Shown here piece after piece: positions 50,301-62,731 of a stretch of 64,000 bases of DNA. Below the pieces are notes generated by a model. The model saw nothing but the letters and a program-made list of their open reading frames with translations, was not told the DNA's origin and did not search any database. Made by a program: the position numbers and the translations under genes. Origin of the DNA: Poronia punctata (lineage: Eukaryota; Ascomycota; Sordariomycetes; Xylariales; Xylariaceae); assembly GCA_022579005.1 (NCBI GenBank), contig MU401495.1, positions 12,535 through 76,534 on the forward strand, written 5' to 3'. Numbering within the stretch: the first letter of the stretch is position 1; every line of letters starts with the position of its first letter.

Positions 50301-53300
50301 CCAGCGAGAGACGTGGGTTGAAACTCGACCTGTCTAGTATCTGGGCCGAGGTGGATCACGTCGAGGCCCGGGGCCTGTTTTTCCTATGCTCACAATCTCG
50401 AAGGGTGAGACACTTTGCCATCACGGTACTACGGTTGATCACAGAGTTTGACACGGCGCTGGGAAAAGATGGGGCGCAGGAGAAGGACAACGTCCGTCTG
50501 ATTGATATTCTGGAGAACGACTCGAGCCAGGTGATGAACTTCAAGGACGAACTCTTGTCAGTCGCAGAAAGAAGCCGCCTGCAGCGAGGAATGCAAAATA
50601 CGAACAGCAAGGGGGCTTTAATCGAACTGTGCACCAGCGATGTGTCGTATGACACTACGCTCTGGTTCAAGATATTTCCGAACCTGATACGAATCGCGTA
50701 CGACAGGTGCCCCTTCACTCTCACCATTGGCCGGGATTTGATTTGTAATCGCATCTTGCAAATGTACAAGGCCATATTTACCATGTCGGAACCGAGTAGG
50801 GGACTGTACTACGGGTCCGACCCCGCAAACGCTCGACAGGGGGGGCGGACACCTACCACCACCCACCCCGAAGTTCTCGTCGAGCAGTGGAAGTTGTATC
50901 TCACTTTTGCCTGCACCACCTTGACCGACACGGGGAATACGCCCAACGGGTTGTCACCAGGCAACCAGCATCAGAGGAAGGGATCCAAAACAGGTGATCA
51001 GATTGTATCCGCTAGGATTTTGTTCAAGTACTTGATCCCGCTGTTGTCTGTCAATTCTGCTTCTGTCCGGGAGGCAGTTGTGCTCTCGATGGGGTCCATT
51101 AATATTCACATATACCGGACCCTGCTAGAGGAACTTCAGCGCCAGGTGTCTCGGTGTAATGACGAGGCCCGAGCGCGGCTGCACCAGAGAACCAACAGCG
51201 GGCCGAGGCACAACCGCAAGATGGACCTGCTCTGGACCGAGCTGACCCATGTTTACAAGTTGACATCACACTTTTTGAAGAGTCCGGAGGTCTACCAGAA
51301 TGAGTGGATACTGAACAATCTGTGCACTTATGCACGGGACTTGAAGATGTTCCTGATGGACGGGGACGTACAGAACGACTGGGAGTTTCAGAAGCTCCGG
51401 CGACATTATTGTGGCTTGGTGGAAGAGTTGTTCGAAGGCATCAACCGCACCCAAGACCCTTCTCGATGGATGACGTTTGAATCGCGAAAATCAGCCTTCA
51501 CTCTGATGGAGGACTGGTGTGGCTTCTCTCCAAATCAGCAGCAGCTTCGTAGCAGAGAGGACGCGATGCGTCAGTCGTTGATCAACCAACAGTCGCTGGG
51601 TGACAGGGGTGTCATTACTGCCGCCATGGAGATCGAGAAGAGAAACCTACGGACAGCGGCCCTAAGTGCTATGGCCTCTCTCTGTGCGGGGCCGATCAGC
51701 GTCACGACAGGGAGCGGCGTCGTTTTACAGTTCGATCTGAGGCGTATGCTCGCCTGGGTCGAAGCGATTTTCAATTCTGGAAGTGACAGGGTCAACGTCA
51801 TCGGAAGGCGAGCGCTGAAGAACCTGATCATCTACAACCAGGGGTATCCTTACCTGCTGGAACACTGCGTCGGTCGCTGCTATGTTACGGAAACACCAAA
51901 GGTGCTGGAAAGCTACTTCTCTGTCATCACCGAGGTCCTATTGGAGCACCCTGACTACCCATCACCATTCTGGAAGCTGCTGGGACTATGCTTGTTCACA
52001 CTTGGCAACGACGTGAGCGAGATACGTTCCAGATCCGCCCGGGTCTTGAGGGCTCTGGACGAGCGACAGCAAGCTGGCCGAAGCTCCAAGATCCAAGACT
52101 TCGATATCAGTATCTCGGACAAGACGAAGGCGATATACAAGTTGGCACAGTTCGAAATATCCAAGCGGCTCGCAAAACAGCACCCGGAACTTGCATTCCA
52201 TATCTTCTCCGAGTTTACTCTCTACTTCAAGACCCTGCCCCAAGGTAGCCAACGGAACGTAGTGGCAATCATCCTCCCATGGATACAGGCTATCGAACTC
52301 AAGATCGACCCAAACGGCGGTCCCGTAGCACAGTCCTATGTCCTGCTCGCCAATCTACTCGAGGTCACAATCAAGTCTAGCACGGCATTACACAACGAGG
52401 TCCAGGCTCTATGGCAAGCCCTAGCGACCGGTCCGTATCCCGGAAACGTCCGGCTAGTGCTTGACTTCATCATCTCTCTCTGTCTGGAACGAAGGGAGCA
52501 AAACTTTGTCGAGTACGCCAAACAGATTGTGGTTTTCCTGTCGAGCACGACGACGACGCCCGGGAGCAAAGTCGTCGAGTTTCTCTTGATGCAGATTAGC
52601 CCCAAGGCCATGGTTCCAAACGAGAAGAAGGAGGCGGTCCCGCCACCGCCGGATATTAATCAATTACCTTATTGCGCCGACCTGTCCGACGCACTTCCAG
52701 TTGGCACAAAACAGGCTGGCCTCTCTTTGGGACAGTTGTCTCTTATTTTCCTAGTCGACCTGATGGTGGCACCCGTACAGCTCACAGCGGACAATCTTCC
52801 CCTCCTTCTACAGGTTGTTACGGTTTTGTGGGATCACTATACCCCCCTTGTGCAAGAGCAAGCACGAGAAATGCTCGTTCACCTGATCCATGAACTCGTC
52901 ATCTCGAGGATGGACGATGCCACGCCGTCGGATATCAAGAGAGCAATCGAGGGCTTGATCGAGGCGATACGTCGGAACGATCGGTCAGTCGTCTGGGGCT
53001 ACGAGGATAGCAACGGCAAAGTCGACGAACGCGACAACAAGGTGCCGCAAAGCATGGAACACCTTGCGACAGAGGTTGTCAAGACGTTTGAGATTACGTT
53101 CCCTGGTATCAAGAAACAGTGGGGCCGCCTCTCCCTCACTTGGGCCACATCCTGCCCTGTCCGTCATCTTGCCTGTCGTTCGTTCCAGATCTTCCGCTGC
53201 ATCCTCACTTCTGTCGACCAAATCATGCTGGGCGACATGCTCGCACGCTTGTCGAACACGATTGCGGACGAAGATTCCGAGATCCAGACCTTCTCTATGG

Positions 53301-55111
53301 AGATCCTGACGACTCTGAAGACACTCATAGTCAAGCTTGAGCCGGAGAAACTTTTGTCCTACCCGCAGTTATTCTGGACTACTTGTGCCTGTCTGGAGTC
53401 CATCAACGAGCTCGAATTTCTCGAGGCCGTGGAGATGCTGGACCAGTACATAGAGAAGCTGGACTTCCATTCCACCAGCGTTCGGAGGGTTCTACTAGAA
53501 GGGCAGCCTCCCCGGTGGGATGGCTCGTTTGAAGGTATCCAGCCGTTGCTTTATAAAGGCCTACGATCGTCCATATGTCTCCAACCTACCTTGAACCTCC
53601 TGGATAAGCTTGTGCAACTGCCAAGCGACTCTCTCGTTGGCGGGGACAACCGACTCTTCTTCTCCATCATTGCGAACTTTCCCCGCTTCTTGCAAGCTGT
53701 CGAGAATAATTCTTTTGACGACGCAACATTGCAGACGGCAGATATACTCTACGCAGTTGCAGAAGCCCAAGAATTCACTTCTATATGCGATGCGCTGGCA
53801 CCCCTGATCCAGTCCCGCGCTCAGTCGGGCCAAGACATGATAGCCCAGCTCTTCTCCGCTATCCGTCAATTTTTCCTACCCCAGCTTGATTTCAAGATGC
53901 TTACGATGCTCATGGGCTTTTTGACTAATGCAATCCCTTCAATGAAGCTCATGACAATGCGGATATTGTGCGTCATCATACCCGAAATCGAGATGCGGAA
54001 ACCTGAAATTGCCGGCCATGGACCCGATTTGATTTCTCCTCTCCTTCGTCTGCTCCAGACCGAATACTGCATGGAGGCCTTGGCCGTTCTGGACAATGTT
54101 GTTGCCGTGTCCGGTTCGACAATGGAAAGGCAGCATCTGCGAATGAGCATGACGCGATCTTCGTCCCGGGGCACGAGGAAAGAATACGAGCGGACACAAA
54201 GCTTGTTTGGCATACCTGAACCGTCCGGTTGGGCCATACCCGCCCCCGCCAAGAAAACCGAGACGACTCGAGCCAACATCCACGCCGCCTTCTACATGTG
54301 CCAGGAGGAGGCAGTGGACGGCATCCAGACAGACCCGACGCCGACGCCCGAGGTCGAATTCCATACGGACGACTATCGCTACGGGTACTTCGAAATGGGA
54401 GACAGGACAGAGACAATGATGTCGGATGATGGACGAGGCGACGGACACATGGGTGACTTGGTCACCAAACTAGACAGTCTTGATGACTTCTTTGACGATA
54501 TCTCGGACACATCGCCTAGCGAGAGTCGTTCTTCGAGGACAGTGACGGAATTTGCGCCCGATACGTACGAATCTAGCGCTAGACTCTATGACGATGTGCT
54601 GCCGATCCTACATCAAGCCTCCAACAACACTTCGTTCCAAAACGGTTTTATAGACCGCCTCCCGGGGTCCAAAGAAAACAGCGCAAACACGATGAACCCC
54701 GCGGCTTTCAACTCAACCACGGCCACCACAACCCTCACCACTACCGCCAGGCCGGCCCTGCATCTGCGCTCAATCACTTCACCATCGGCGCCTGCGTCAT
54801 ATCAGCCACAACTTTCCGAGTTCACGCCTGATGACGAGCTACTCGAGGACGTCTTCTCGGACGGCGAGGAAGACCGCCACCACGGCCCTGCACCCAACAT
54901 ACCGCCCGAAAACTTCTTCCTCGAGAACATGATCAAGCCGATCAAGGAGTCGACCCGGTCGCACATGCGACGATTAACCGGCGGCCGGTCGCGCGACGCC
55001 GATCGTCAACTCGGCCTGTTCCGCTCTGCCGCCCAGGGCTCGCCCGCTGTACCCAAGGTGCCCACCACCTTTCTTCAGCACAAGACGAACCCATCTGGTG
55101 ACATGGCATAA
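47243..55111 (+). CDS. TAO3: Cell morphogenesis protein of the Furry/TAO3/PAG1 family
   Basis: Giant scaffold of the RAM/MOR polarity network, which works with the NDR kinase and Mob2 to direct polarised growth and cell separation. Exons 47243-48031 and 48128-55111 are joined by a 96-nt GT-AG intron (GTTAGT...GGGTAG), giving about 2590 aa. The N-terminus is low-complexity, with a poly-Asn run coded by an AAC repeat and a His-rich patch. After the splice, FIAHAEEKLNECM opens the conserved MOR2/PAG1 N-terminal domain, which contains RRSIVSIYILCRVLLEVI and MFVKPRYW. Long alpha-helical repeats fill the middle (about 500-2050), and an acidic disordered C-terminus follows. The second exon is a single 6.98-kb open frame. 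The start is the first in-frame ATG with no upstream splice evidence, so the true N-terminus could differ. Confidence 0.93.
47352..47390. repeat. AAC trinucleotide repeat encoding poly-Asn
   Basis: About 12-13 AAC triplets in the N-terminal disordered part of the TAO3-type protein. It is probably length-variable and in frame. Confidence 0.9.
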
Positions 55112-56154
55112 AATAAAATTCACAATCTACGCGTTGCCTTTTTTTCTATCAAATTTGTTGTTTGCGCCATCTAGGAAACACGCCGGGTACTTTTTGTCAA
55201 ATGGGATATTTATTTATTTACCAGACAATATTAGAGCGACAGGGAGAGAAAGGAAGCAAGAGATATTACGGTTGGTGGCTGCAAAGGCGCGCTACCTAAC
55301 CTAAGTACTAAGTAGCTATGAATAAAGTAAGTATGCATTATGTATGTACTCTATCATTTATCACACACGTCCGGTATAGCGAGGAGGTCGGGAAGCGTCA
55401 TTTGATAGATAAAGTGAGGGAATGAAATATTTGGTATACTACCTATCTAATTTTAAGGAGAATATACGAAGATAAAGCATACCAAGACAACTTAACGACC
55501 GCTACTGTTAGGATGCTACTTTTATCTATCAAATCAGATTCCCAATGACTTGTGTATTTCGCAAATATGAATCAAGCCGGCTAGTCGTCATTCTTAACAT
55601 ACATACATACCGAGTATCCTTCGCCAAAGCGCCTTGTCAATCATTGTGCTCCTAAGTAGGTAGGTGTGTAGAATCTCCTGCACTTTTAGGCATGGTATGG
55701 GATCACAACACTTTCCTTCCATGCCTAAGATTGGCGTCTTCAAGTAAAGGCTTGTAAACTCGACACTACTACACATAGACTGCGACTGATATGATCGAGA
55801 GAGCAACGCGAAGGAAGGGCAAAGCGTACCTTGGGAAACTCCAAAAAAAAAAAAAAAGTCTCACTGGTATCTTGGAGAAAGGAAAACCAACATTAGCATC
55901 ATCAAAAGTATTTCATTGAACTGTGAGACCAACCCTAATAAGCACCATATCCACTTCTAACCAGTAACTAGCCAGCAGAATATCCGCATCCGCAATCCTT
56001 CTTCCGTAAGTGGCGAAATTCTAGGTTAGGTGTTTCTCCGTCGTGCAGTCGGTGCTAATCATTGTGCCCTATTGCTCCCGTTGAGCAATGCGAGCAAGGA
56101 GGCGATAACGATATAAATATCATCTTGTCCCCGCGAGGAAGTAGAAGAAAGAAT
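55112..56154. other. Convergent intergenic region
   Basis: About 1 kb between the converging TAO3-type gene and DIB1. It includes a run of about 15 A at 55843-55857 and scattered CATACATAC words. No gene is seen. Confidence 0.6.
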
Positions 56155-56931
56155 CTAGTAACGATAGCGTGTCGAGTAATCCTTGGGGCTGACGACGAGA
56201 CCGCGACCTTTCTTGGCACCCCGATAGACTACCTCGATGATGTCGATAAGCTCCTGCTTATCCTCGAGCACGAAGTTTAGCTTGTTGTTGTTACCGGATC
56301 CGAGATCCACCATGATCAGCTTGTTCCGGAAGAAGAACATGATGGTCATTGGATCGTACAATTCGTACCTAGTATTGGTTAGTAGCTTCGTTTAAATCCG
56401 GCGCGCCGCTTACCAGCAGAAAAGAGTAATTAAAGAGAAAGAACTTACATGACATTGAAATCGGGGACGACTTCATTGTCGCATAGATATATCTGGACAA
56501 AGGCCATCATGTCAGCAAAGGCTCGAGCTGTGTGTGAGGGGAGACGAATATGTCGATTTGAAACGTACCACTGCAAAGTTCTTGATCTTGTCTGCGATGC
56601 GATACAGTACCTCGTCTTGCCGCATGCAATCTGGGTCGCTGTCCTATGGTTAGAAGATTGATGGTTAGTAACCCTGGTAACCTTAGGGGCGGCGTATGCT
56701 TGGAAGCCTTACTTTACCAAATCGTAACACTGCGCACGAATATGTTAGCTTCGCCATCTCGGAAGAGGGGTGCTTATGCGCAATGTGACTTACCCACTAC
56801 ACGCTCTTCTTCCGATACTGCATGATATGAAGTTAGTATATCATCCGAATGGAATTTTATATGGCAAAGGACTTACATATCGCCTGATCCACGTGCCACC
56901 CAGTGGTCAGATGTGGGAGGACGAAAGACAT
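56155..56931 (-). CDS. DIB1: U5 snRNP/tri-snRNP protein Dib1 (Dim1, 15 kDa)
   Basis: Thioredoxin-fold protein of the U4/U6.U5 tri-snRNP that leaves during spliceosome activation; essential for pre-mRNA splicing. Six minus-strand exons: 56931-56877, 56817-56794, 56729-56713, 56643-56569, 56492-56449 and 56368-56155. They give 142 aa, matching the highly constant family length. Introns are 59, 64, 69, 76 and 80 nt, all GT-AG; exons 2 and 3 are only 24 and 17 nt. Conserved stretches are LPHLTTGWHVDQAI, SEEERVV, DPDCMRQDEVL, IKNFAVIYLCD, MYELYDPMTIMFFFRNK, LGSGNNNKLN and the C-terminal GRGLVVSPKDYSTRYRY. Exon 3 encodes LRFGK, followed by DSDPDC where most relatives have a tryptophan (DWDP). Every exon joins in frame, which strongly supports the model. 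It is head to head with URB1. Confidence 0.96.
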
Positions 56932-57618
56932 TTTGTGGAAAAGTAATTGGCTGTGATTTGTATGTAGTCGTACTGAGCTTTAGAAGTGTCAAAAAGTATA
57001 GGTGTGGGAAACAGCAAAATGTTGCGTTTGCTACTTATCAGTGGACTGTTGTTTGAACCTTCCTCCTGATGTCCAATATATGGTTGTGTACAAGTTCATA
57101 GAAACAACGGGAAGGTATGAGGTTGTTTGCCTAAGTGGGGCAATGCGATACTCTACTTCCGTCGTGAACCTAGGTACTGTGTATTACTGTGTGAAAATTT
57201 AGCTTGGCACAACTTGGCCCGGATTGAAGTGGGGCGTTCCATTTTCGAGGGGCGAAACCTTATACGGCCCCACCTGGGTACGTGGTGTCTGAATTGTCTA
57301 TGCCAAAAACGGAAAAGAATCAAAGCGGTCTGTCGCGGCAATTTGGACATTTTCTACGAGAAATCGCATGTTGCGATTGAAGAAAGTTGGTGTTGGGTGT
57401 GGTGCAGCGAAGCAGATACCATTTACTTAGCGGGATTGTAGAGGAAATACATAAAGTAGAGCTAGACGGCGCCTAGCGACTCCTTTTGGATACCCCAATG
57501 GCAGAAAAACCTATCCTGGATTAATCAATTGTTCCTGGAAGTTTTGTGAATCTTCCACTTCTCGCGTGACATCGGATCATGCGGCAGGGAAACCGATCGC
57601 ATTCCACACAAATACGTC
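56932..57618. promoter_or_regulatory. Divergent promoter of DIB1 and URB1
   Basis: 687 bp separate the two start codons, so both promoters must lie here. No specific binding site can be assigned by eye. Frames inside are short and non-conserved. Confidence 0.6.
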
Positions 57619-60600
57619 ATGGCGAAACGAAAGTCTTTTGGAGGTGATGGTCTTCAATCGGGGAAGAAGCAAAAGACCAACCATGTTCACGAAGCGCCAA
57701 CGTCCGAGGAGGTGCATACGGCGCGACAGCTCCAGCACCTGCTCACCTTCGAGCAAGATCTCCGAAAAGGAAGACATGGTAAGTTGAGGATATTTTTTGT
57801 GTACTAATCGCCTATGTAAGGAGCCCTTACTAATATGTATCTCCCCCAGGCTTGCAATCTTTCAAAATCGTACTCGATAGCATCATTAACGACGACGAGA
57901 AGAAGCCGGCGCATTTGGAGATTCTCCTCGAATTCCTAGAGAGCTCGAGACCCCGCGAAGTTGAGGATGAAGTGCCTATCTACCTACCCGATATCATGGA
58001 GACATGGAGCATGGCTTCCCAGATGAACAACGAGAACGTCATGTCTGCCGTTCCTGTGGTTCTAGCGCTCCTGCTGCGAATCATATCAGCCAATGTGGAT
58101 TTGGCGTCTTATGGGCTGGGAATCTGTCGCACTCTTCTCCAGAAGCGCCAACAAGAGTTGATCGCCAAGAATCTTTCGGCCGATAAGGGAAAAGACTTCA
58201 TAATATCGCCTACACTGAGACTGCTTCGAGAAGCAATATGCTTGGATGGGGGCGCACTAGCTGCTCCGATATTCAGGGCAAGAGCCAACACGTTTAGGTC
58301 GTTGGCGAGAAATATGGGCCTCCGGTATATCGGCGAGGGGAAAGAGGACCCGAAGCGACCGTCTGTCAGGACAAACGCGACCCGATTACTCCTCAGCTGC
58401 CTCAAGCTACTCCATAACGAAGCGAAGAGAGACATTTTGTTGCAGAAGGATATCGTAGCCGCGCTGATGAGACATCTCCGAGACGACCCTCCTTCCTTGA
58501 TTTACGAGATATTGGACGTACTGAAGACATCCGTCGTGCAAGACAAGAAGCTACCTAAAGATGTCAAGATAAAAATCCTCAATGCTCACTCGCTGACCCG
58601 CATTGCCTCATTATACGGCTATTCGAAAGAACTGCCAGCTATTGAGGGTGAATCTGAGGATAGGAAACTCTCTGTAGAGGATGCGGCTCACGAGATTCTC
58701 TTGGTGACTTGCACAGATGCTACAGTAGGCATTCGTCGGTCGGAGCAAGGCTACTACCCTGAGGGTATATCCGCCGACGCCTTTGCCCTCGACACGGATG
58801 GTTCCAGTCACCTGGATTTCGGGCTCGACAGCATACCTTGGATGACCAAGTTTGAAAAGGAGGTCCCAGTTCGGAATATGCTCTTGGCCGAGTTCATTGA
58901 GTCGTTGAGGCCGTGGTCCAGCATAAAGCAAAGCGAACTACTTCTTGCTATCTTCGAAGCCTCTCCCGAACTTGTCGCCCGATACTTCCTCCAGAAGAAG
59001 TCATTCACCTTTGAGCCTAAACTATCTGCTACGTGGATGGGCTACGCCGCGCTCTTATATAACGTAATCGAGTTACCCGTGCCGCCTTTCTTTGGCCGGG
59101 CCAATGGATACGCTATGGCACCTCCGCCAACTTCAGTTGTCCTGGACAACATTATCCCACCGCCGATGACGTTGAAGGCGCTAACACGTTGTTTAACGAG
59201 CAAGTCTAAACTGATTTCGTTTTATGCCATACGTATGCTCGTACTGGCCTTGAAAAAGCTAGACAGGGTGTTGGATATGCACAGGGAGGCTTCTTCCTCA
59301 CCTAATTCCCCCTGGGAAGAATCCGCTCGCCGAATCGTTGATGGTTTCTACCAGAGAATCCCGGATATGAAGGACATCATTGGTTGCTACCGCACACTCA
59401 CCGACGCGGATTTACTCCAACGAGAAGCGGCAAGTCAGCTGATACTACTCTATTACGAAGTGATACCTCAATTTGCGCTCAAGGCAAAATTCGATGTTTC
59501 GCCCATACTTTTAGCCACAATACAGAAAATCGAGGCCGCCGAGGGAGTTAGCGAAAACCTAGTCATGATTGCATTAGAGTTGGAGCATCTGTGTGCAGTT
59601 GCTAAATACTCACCAAGCATGCGCTGGTTCTCACGGACGCCTGGGACGCCTACTTCACCCTTCACCACACTCCTCCGACTCTTCACTGAGAAGACTACCG
59701 CGCTATCCGGAGAGACGCTGAGTCAAGTTCTGTCTCATGTGGCGAACGAGTATCAACTTGTGGAGGGGGGCTCACGGCTGTCAGGTTTGGATCCCCTCAT
59801 AGCTGCTTTGCGGAAAGCAGGCCAAACAGACCCCGCCATCTGGTCGTTCCTAGACAACTGCGCCGAGCGTTGTTCTAGGACGCCTACGAAATATCTGGAG
59901 ATGATGGAACAGCAAACTCAAAACGTGGACAAAGGACAAGGCTTCATACGGACATGTCCCCTTCTAGCATCGATCGCTGAACAGCTGCCCTTTTTCGTCT
60001 CTAGTTCCCCAGGGCAAAGTTCACTTAAGCAGTTGGCTAGTCTGCTTCGAGATTATCTACGTTGTTCTCTCGAAGCTGGTGTCGATTCCATGTTCCTCGA
60101 GAATATGAGCAACTTGTTGAGCAATGGCATTGGAGATGCAAAGTTGGGCGGCAAAATCAAGCTGTCGAAACGGAAAAGTACCTCAAAGTCGGGTGCGGAT
60201 GTGCCCGCTGAGGGGCTCAACTCCTTGCCACAGACAGGAGAGGAGGCAAGCGATATATCAACATCCCAGCTAAGCCCACAAGAACTTGAGGACAAGTTGG
60301 CAGTCCCTATCCTAAGCAGCAAAGACAACTCACTTCTAAGATGGGCGAGTAAGCTGCCAGAGGAATTGGTTGAAGAGGATTATGCGGCATCGCTCATCTT
60401 ACTTCTCTCCTCCGAACACGTGAGCATACGCCAGGAAGCGCTTACCAACGTTGTCAAGATGGCGACAAAAATAAAGGAGTCTACCTACGAGGAGAAGGAG
60501 CAGATATGGTTGCTTCTCATGGAGCTGGCCGAGTCAGCTAAAGAAATAATCATCGATGGACCGCTTCCGAGCATTTTGGTTGTTTTCGCGTGCCGAGCGA

Positions 60601-61106
60601 TCGATATCCTCAAGAACCCACTACACTGCCTCTATACTAAAGTTAACCTATTCCTCACAAGTGGCCCAGTATGGCAACCGGACAGGATACCACTTCTACA
60701 GGCCATCCTTCAAGAAGGCCCGACGGTAGATGGAACCTATTACACCGAGATCAGCTGGCTTCTAGGCTTCCTTGTCGACAGCCTACGTACGCCACAGGAT
60801 GTGGCTCTATTCCATCAACGCAAAGTGTTCGAGAGACTATTTGCTCTCCCAACCAACCCTTATATGGGGCCGAATCTTCGTACGCAGGTGCTCAGGATTC
60901 TGTATCGGGCAACGTGCATCGCGGGAGGGAGCGATACGGCCATAACCCGATTTGGAGCTGTGAGTTGGCTTGTCTCTCAGAGAGACACATCACTGGACAA
61001 AATGGAGAGCGCGCTATACCAAGCGATGATCAAGAGATTATGGGACACTTGCGACCAGTCACGAATTACCACTTGGAGCAAGGGCAGCATCGAGAGGCTG
61101 GTTTAG
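57619..61106 (+). CDS. URB1: Ribosome biogenesis protein Urb1 (Npa1)
   Basis: Nucleolar scaffold of early pre-60S particles, working with Dbp6, Npa2, Rsa3 and Nop8 in early 27S rRNA assembly. Exons 57619-57778 and 57850-61106 flank a 71-nt GT-AG intron (GTAAGT...CCCAG), giving 1138 aa. The N-terminus is basic (MAKRKSFGGDG), then RQLQHLLTFEQDLRKGRHG leads through the splice into GLQSFKIVLDSI. The URB1 N-terminal helical repeat domain covers about residues 55-420 (PIYLPDIMETWS, SYGLGICRTLLQKRQQE, APIFRARANTFRSL), followed by more helical repeats. It is shorter than yeast Urb1 (1764 aa), and filamentous relatives also tend to be shorter. The first ATG starts a basic N-terminus and fits the splice phase. 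Confidence 0.92.
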
Positions 61107-62731
61107 ATACGACGAAAGATACCAAATCAAACTTTACCACACTTTTCCGTGCTCTCACTGTCGTTTATATACACGCATATGTAGTGTACGAAGAATGTAA
61201 AAGGTGCCAGGTCGTGGTTCTGTTTCGACTAACAATACCCTCTGATAGAGGGGATCGTCTTTACCGCATAACTCGACATCTCCACGTACATGAACACGTA
61301 GGCAGGTACATCTGAGTTCAACTAGATACCATCTACATATATGGTATCTACATGTAAATAGATTGAAGTGCTTACTCGTATGTAAGAAGTTCCTGGTCTA
61401 GTAGGTACGTAAACCATCTTGCTGGGTCCAAAGTTGATTTTGTTGGGCATATGGGGAGAGCCCACCTACATGAGTAATGTACCTAGTCCTAAGCAGGTAT
61501 ATAAGGTTAGGCGCTCTGTACCAGTATAACAAGCATACGTTATACAACAAGAACATAATATTTACACGTAGACAATGAATGATTTGCATGTGTGTCCCCT
61601 AAATAACCAAGTCAACTCAGATAGCTTTAGAAACGTCAAACGTGCAGTGCCAGAATTTCCAAAATGGTAATTTGATAAAAATACGTGTGCATGTAACTTG
61701 CGTAGGACATGGCTGTATGTGTACATGTGTTTGTGCTCCACGTAGGTACGTCTAGGTACATTACAGATGTGAACAATGGAAGTACAGAAGGTACCTAGAC
61801 TAGGCTAAGGTATGTACATTCCCCTGTCCAGGCACGTCAGGACCAGCCTGGTAAACCGACCAAAACCAGGAAAGGTCCCTCCACACTACTCGTACCTAGT
61901 ATTCAGTCAAGTTTTATCCATATTCATAACCATCCGGCCCATCCTCCCGGTATCAAATAAGCTCGATTTTGGCAGTTACCAAGCAATCCATCGTGGCCTT
62001 TACAACTCCCAAACAAGGACTTATATCGGTATTACCTACCAACCCCGCAACTTGTGGCCGCTCGATAAATCGAATTACTGGAACGCACACCGACCAACAT
62101 TACCCATCTTTTGTGGCGGCTTCGCCTTGTGGTTGCCAAAAGCAACAATAACTGATGACCTGGCAGAGCTAGACGGCAAGCCTAAAATAAACCGATAGAA
62201 TCGCCAGGGCATCGTCCAAAGTTTGCCCAGGCCCCTAGACGTCCAGGCCGGTCGCACTCAATACCTCTCAATAATTATCCACCACACGCATTTGCCCGCG
62301 GCTGCGCGACTCTGACATTGTACATTGATCGTTGCTCGTTGCATTGTTCCCGATCCTTATGACCTTCGACGCCTTCACCCCGCACGCGCATTGAAAACCA
62401 CAGGCCTACAGTACATCTACCTACAAATATTGTCTAGGACATCAATAGTCCATCATAACCCGCCGTCTCCCGATATCGTTCCCCCCATATAATCCTCCGA
62501 TCGCTTATCGTATCCCAACTACGACTCCACCCTGGCGACCTGTAGCCAAAGCACCCTTGCTCCTAACCAGCCTCGTCTACTAAAGCAACAAGGCAGGAAT
62601 CCATTTGTGCCTTAACTGAAAATAAACAACAATTAAAAATCTACTTCGCCGGGCCTGATCTTACAGGCACAACCTCTCAGAGCCCCTTCTACTTGTCTTA
62701 TGACCGATCACAAATATACTATACATACTCT
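61107..62731. other. Intergenic region before the 4E-T-like gene
   Basis: 1.6 kb. The first part is URB1 3' flank. The segment at about 61320-61830 is A/T-rich with many GTAC/TAGGTAC words. The segment at about 62200-62620 is C-rich and probably promoter or leader of the downstream gene. No gene is seen. Confidence 0.55.
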
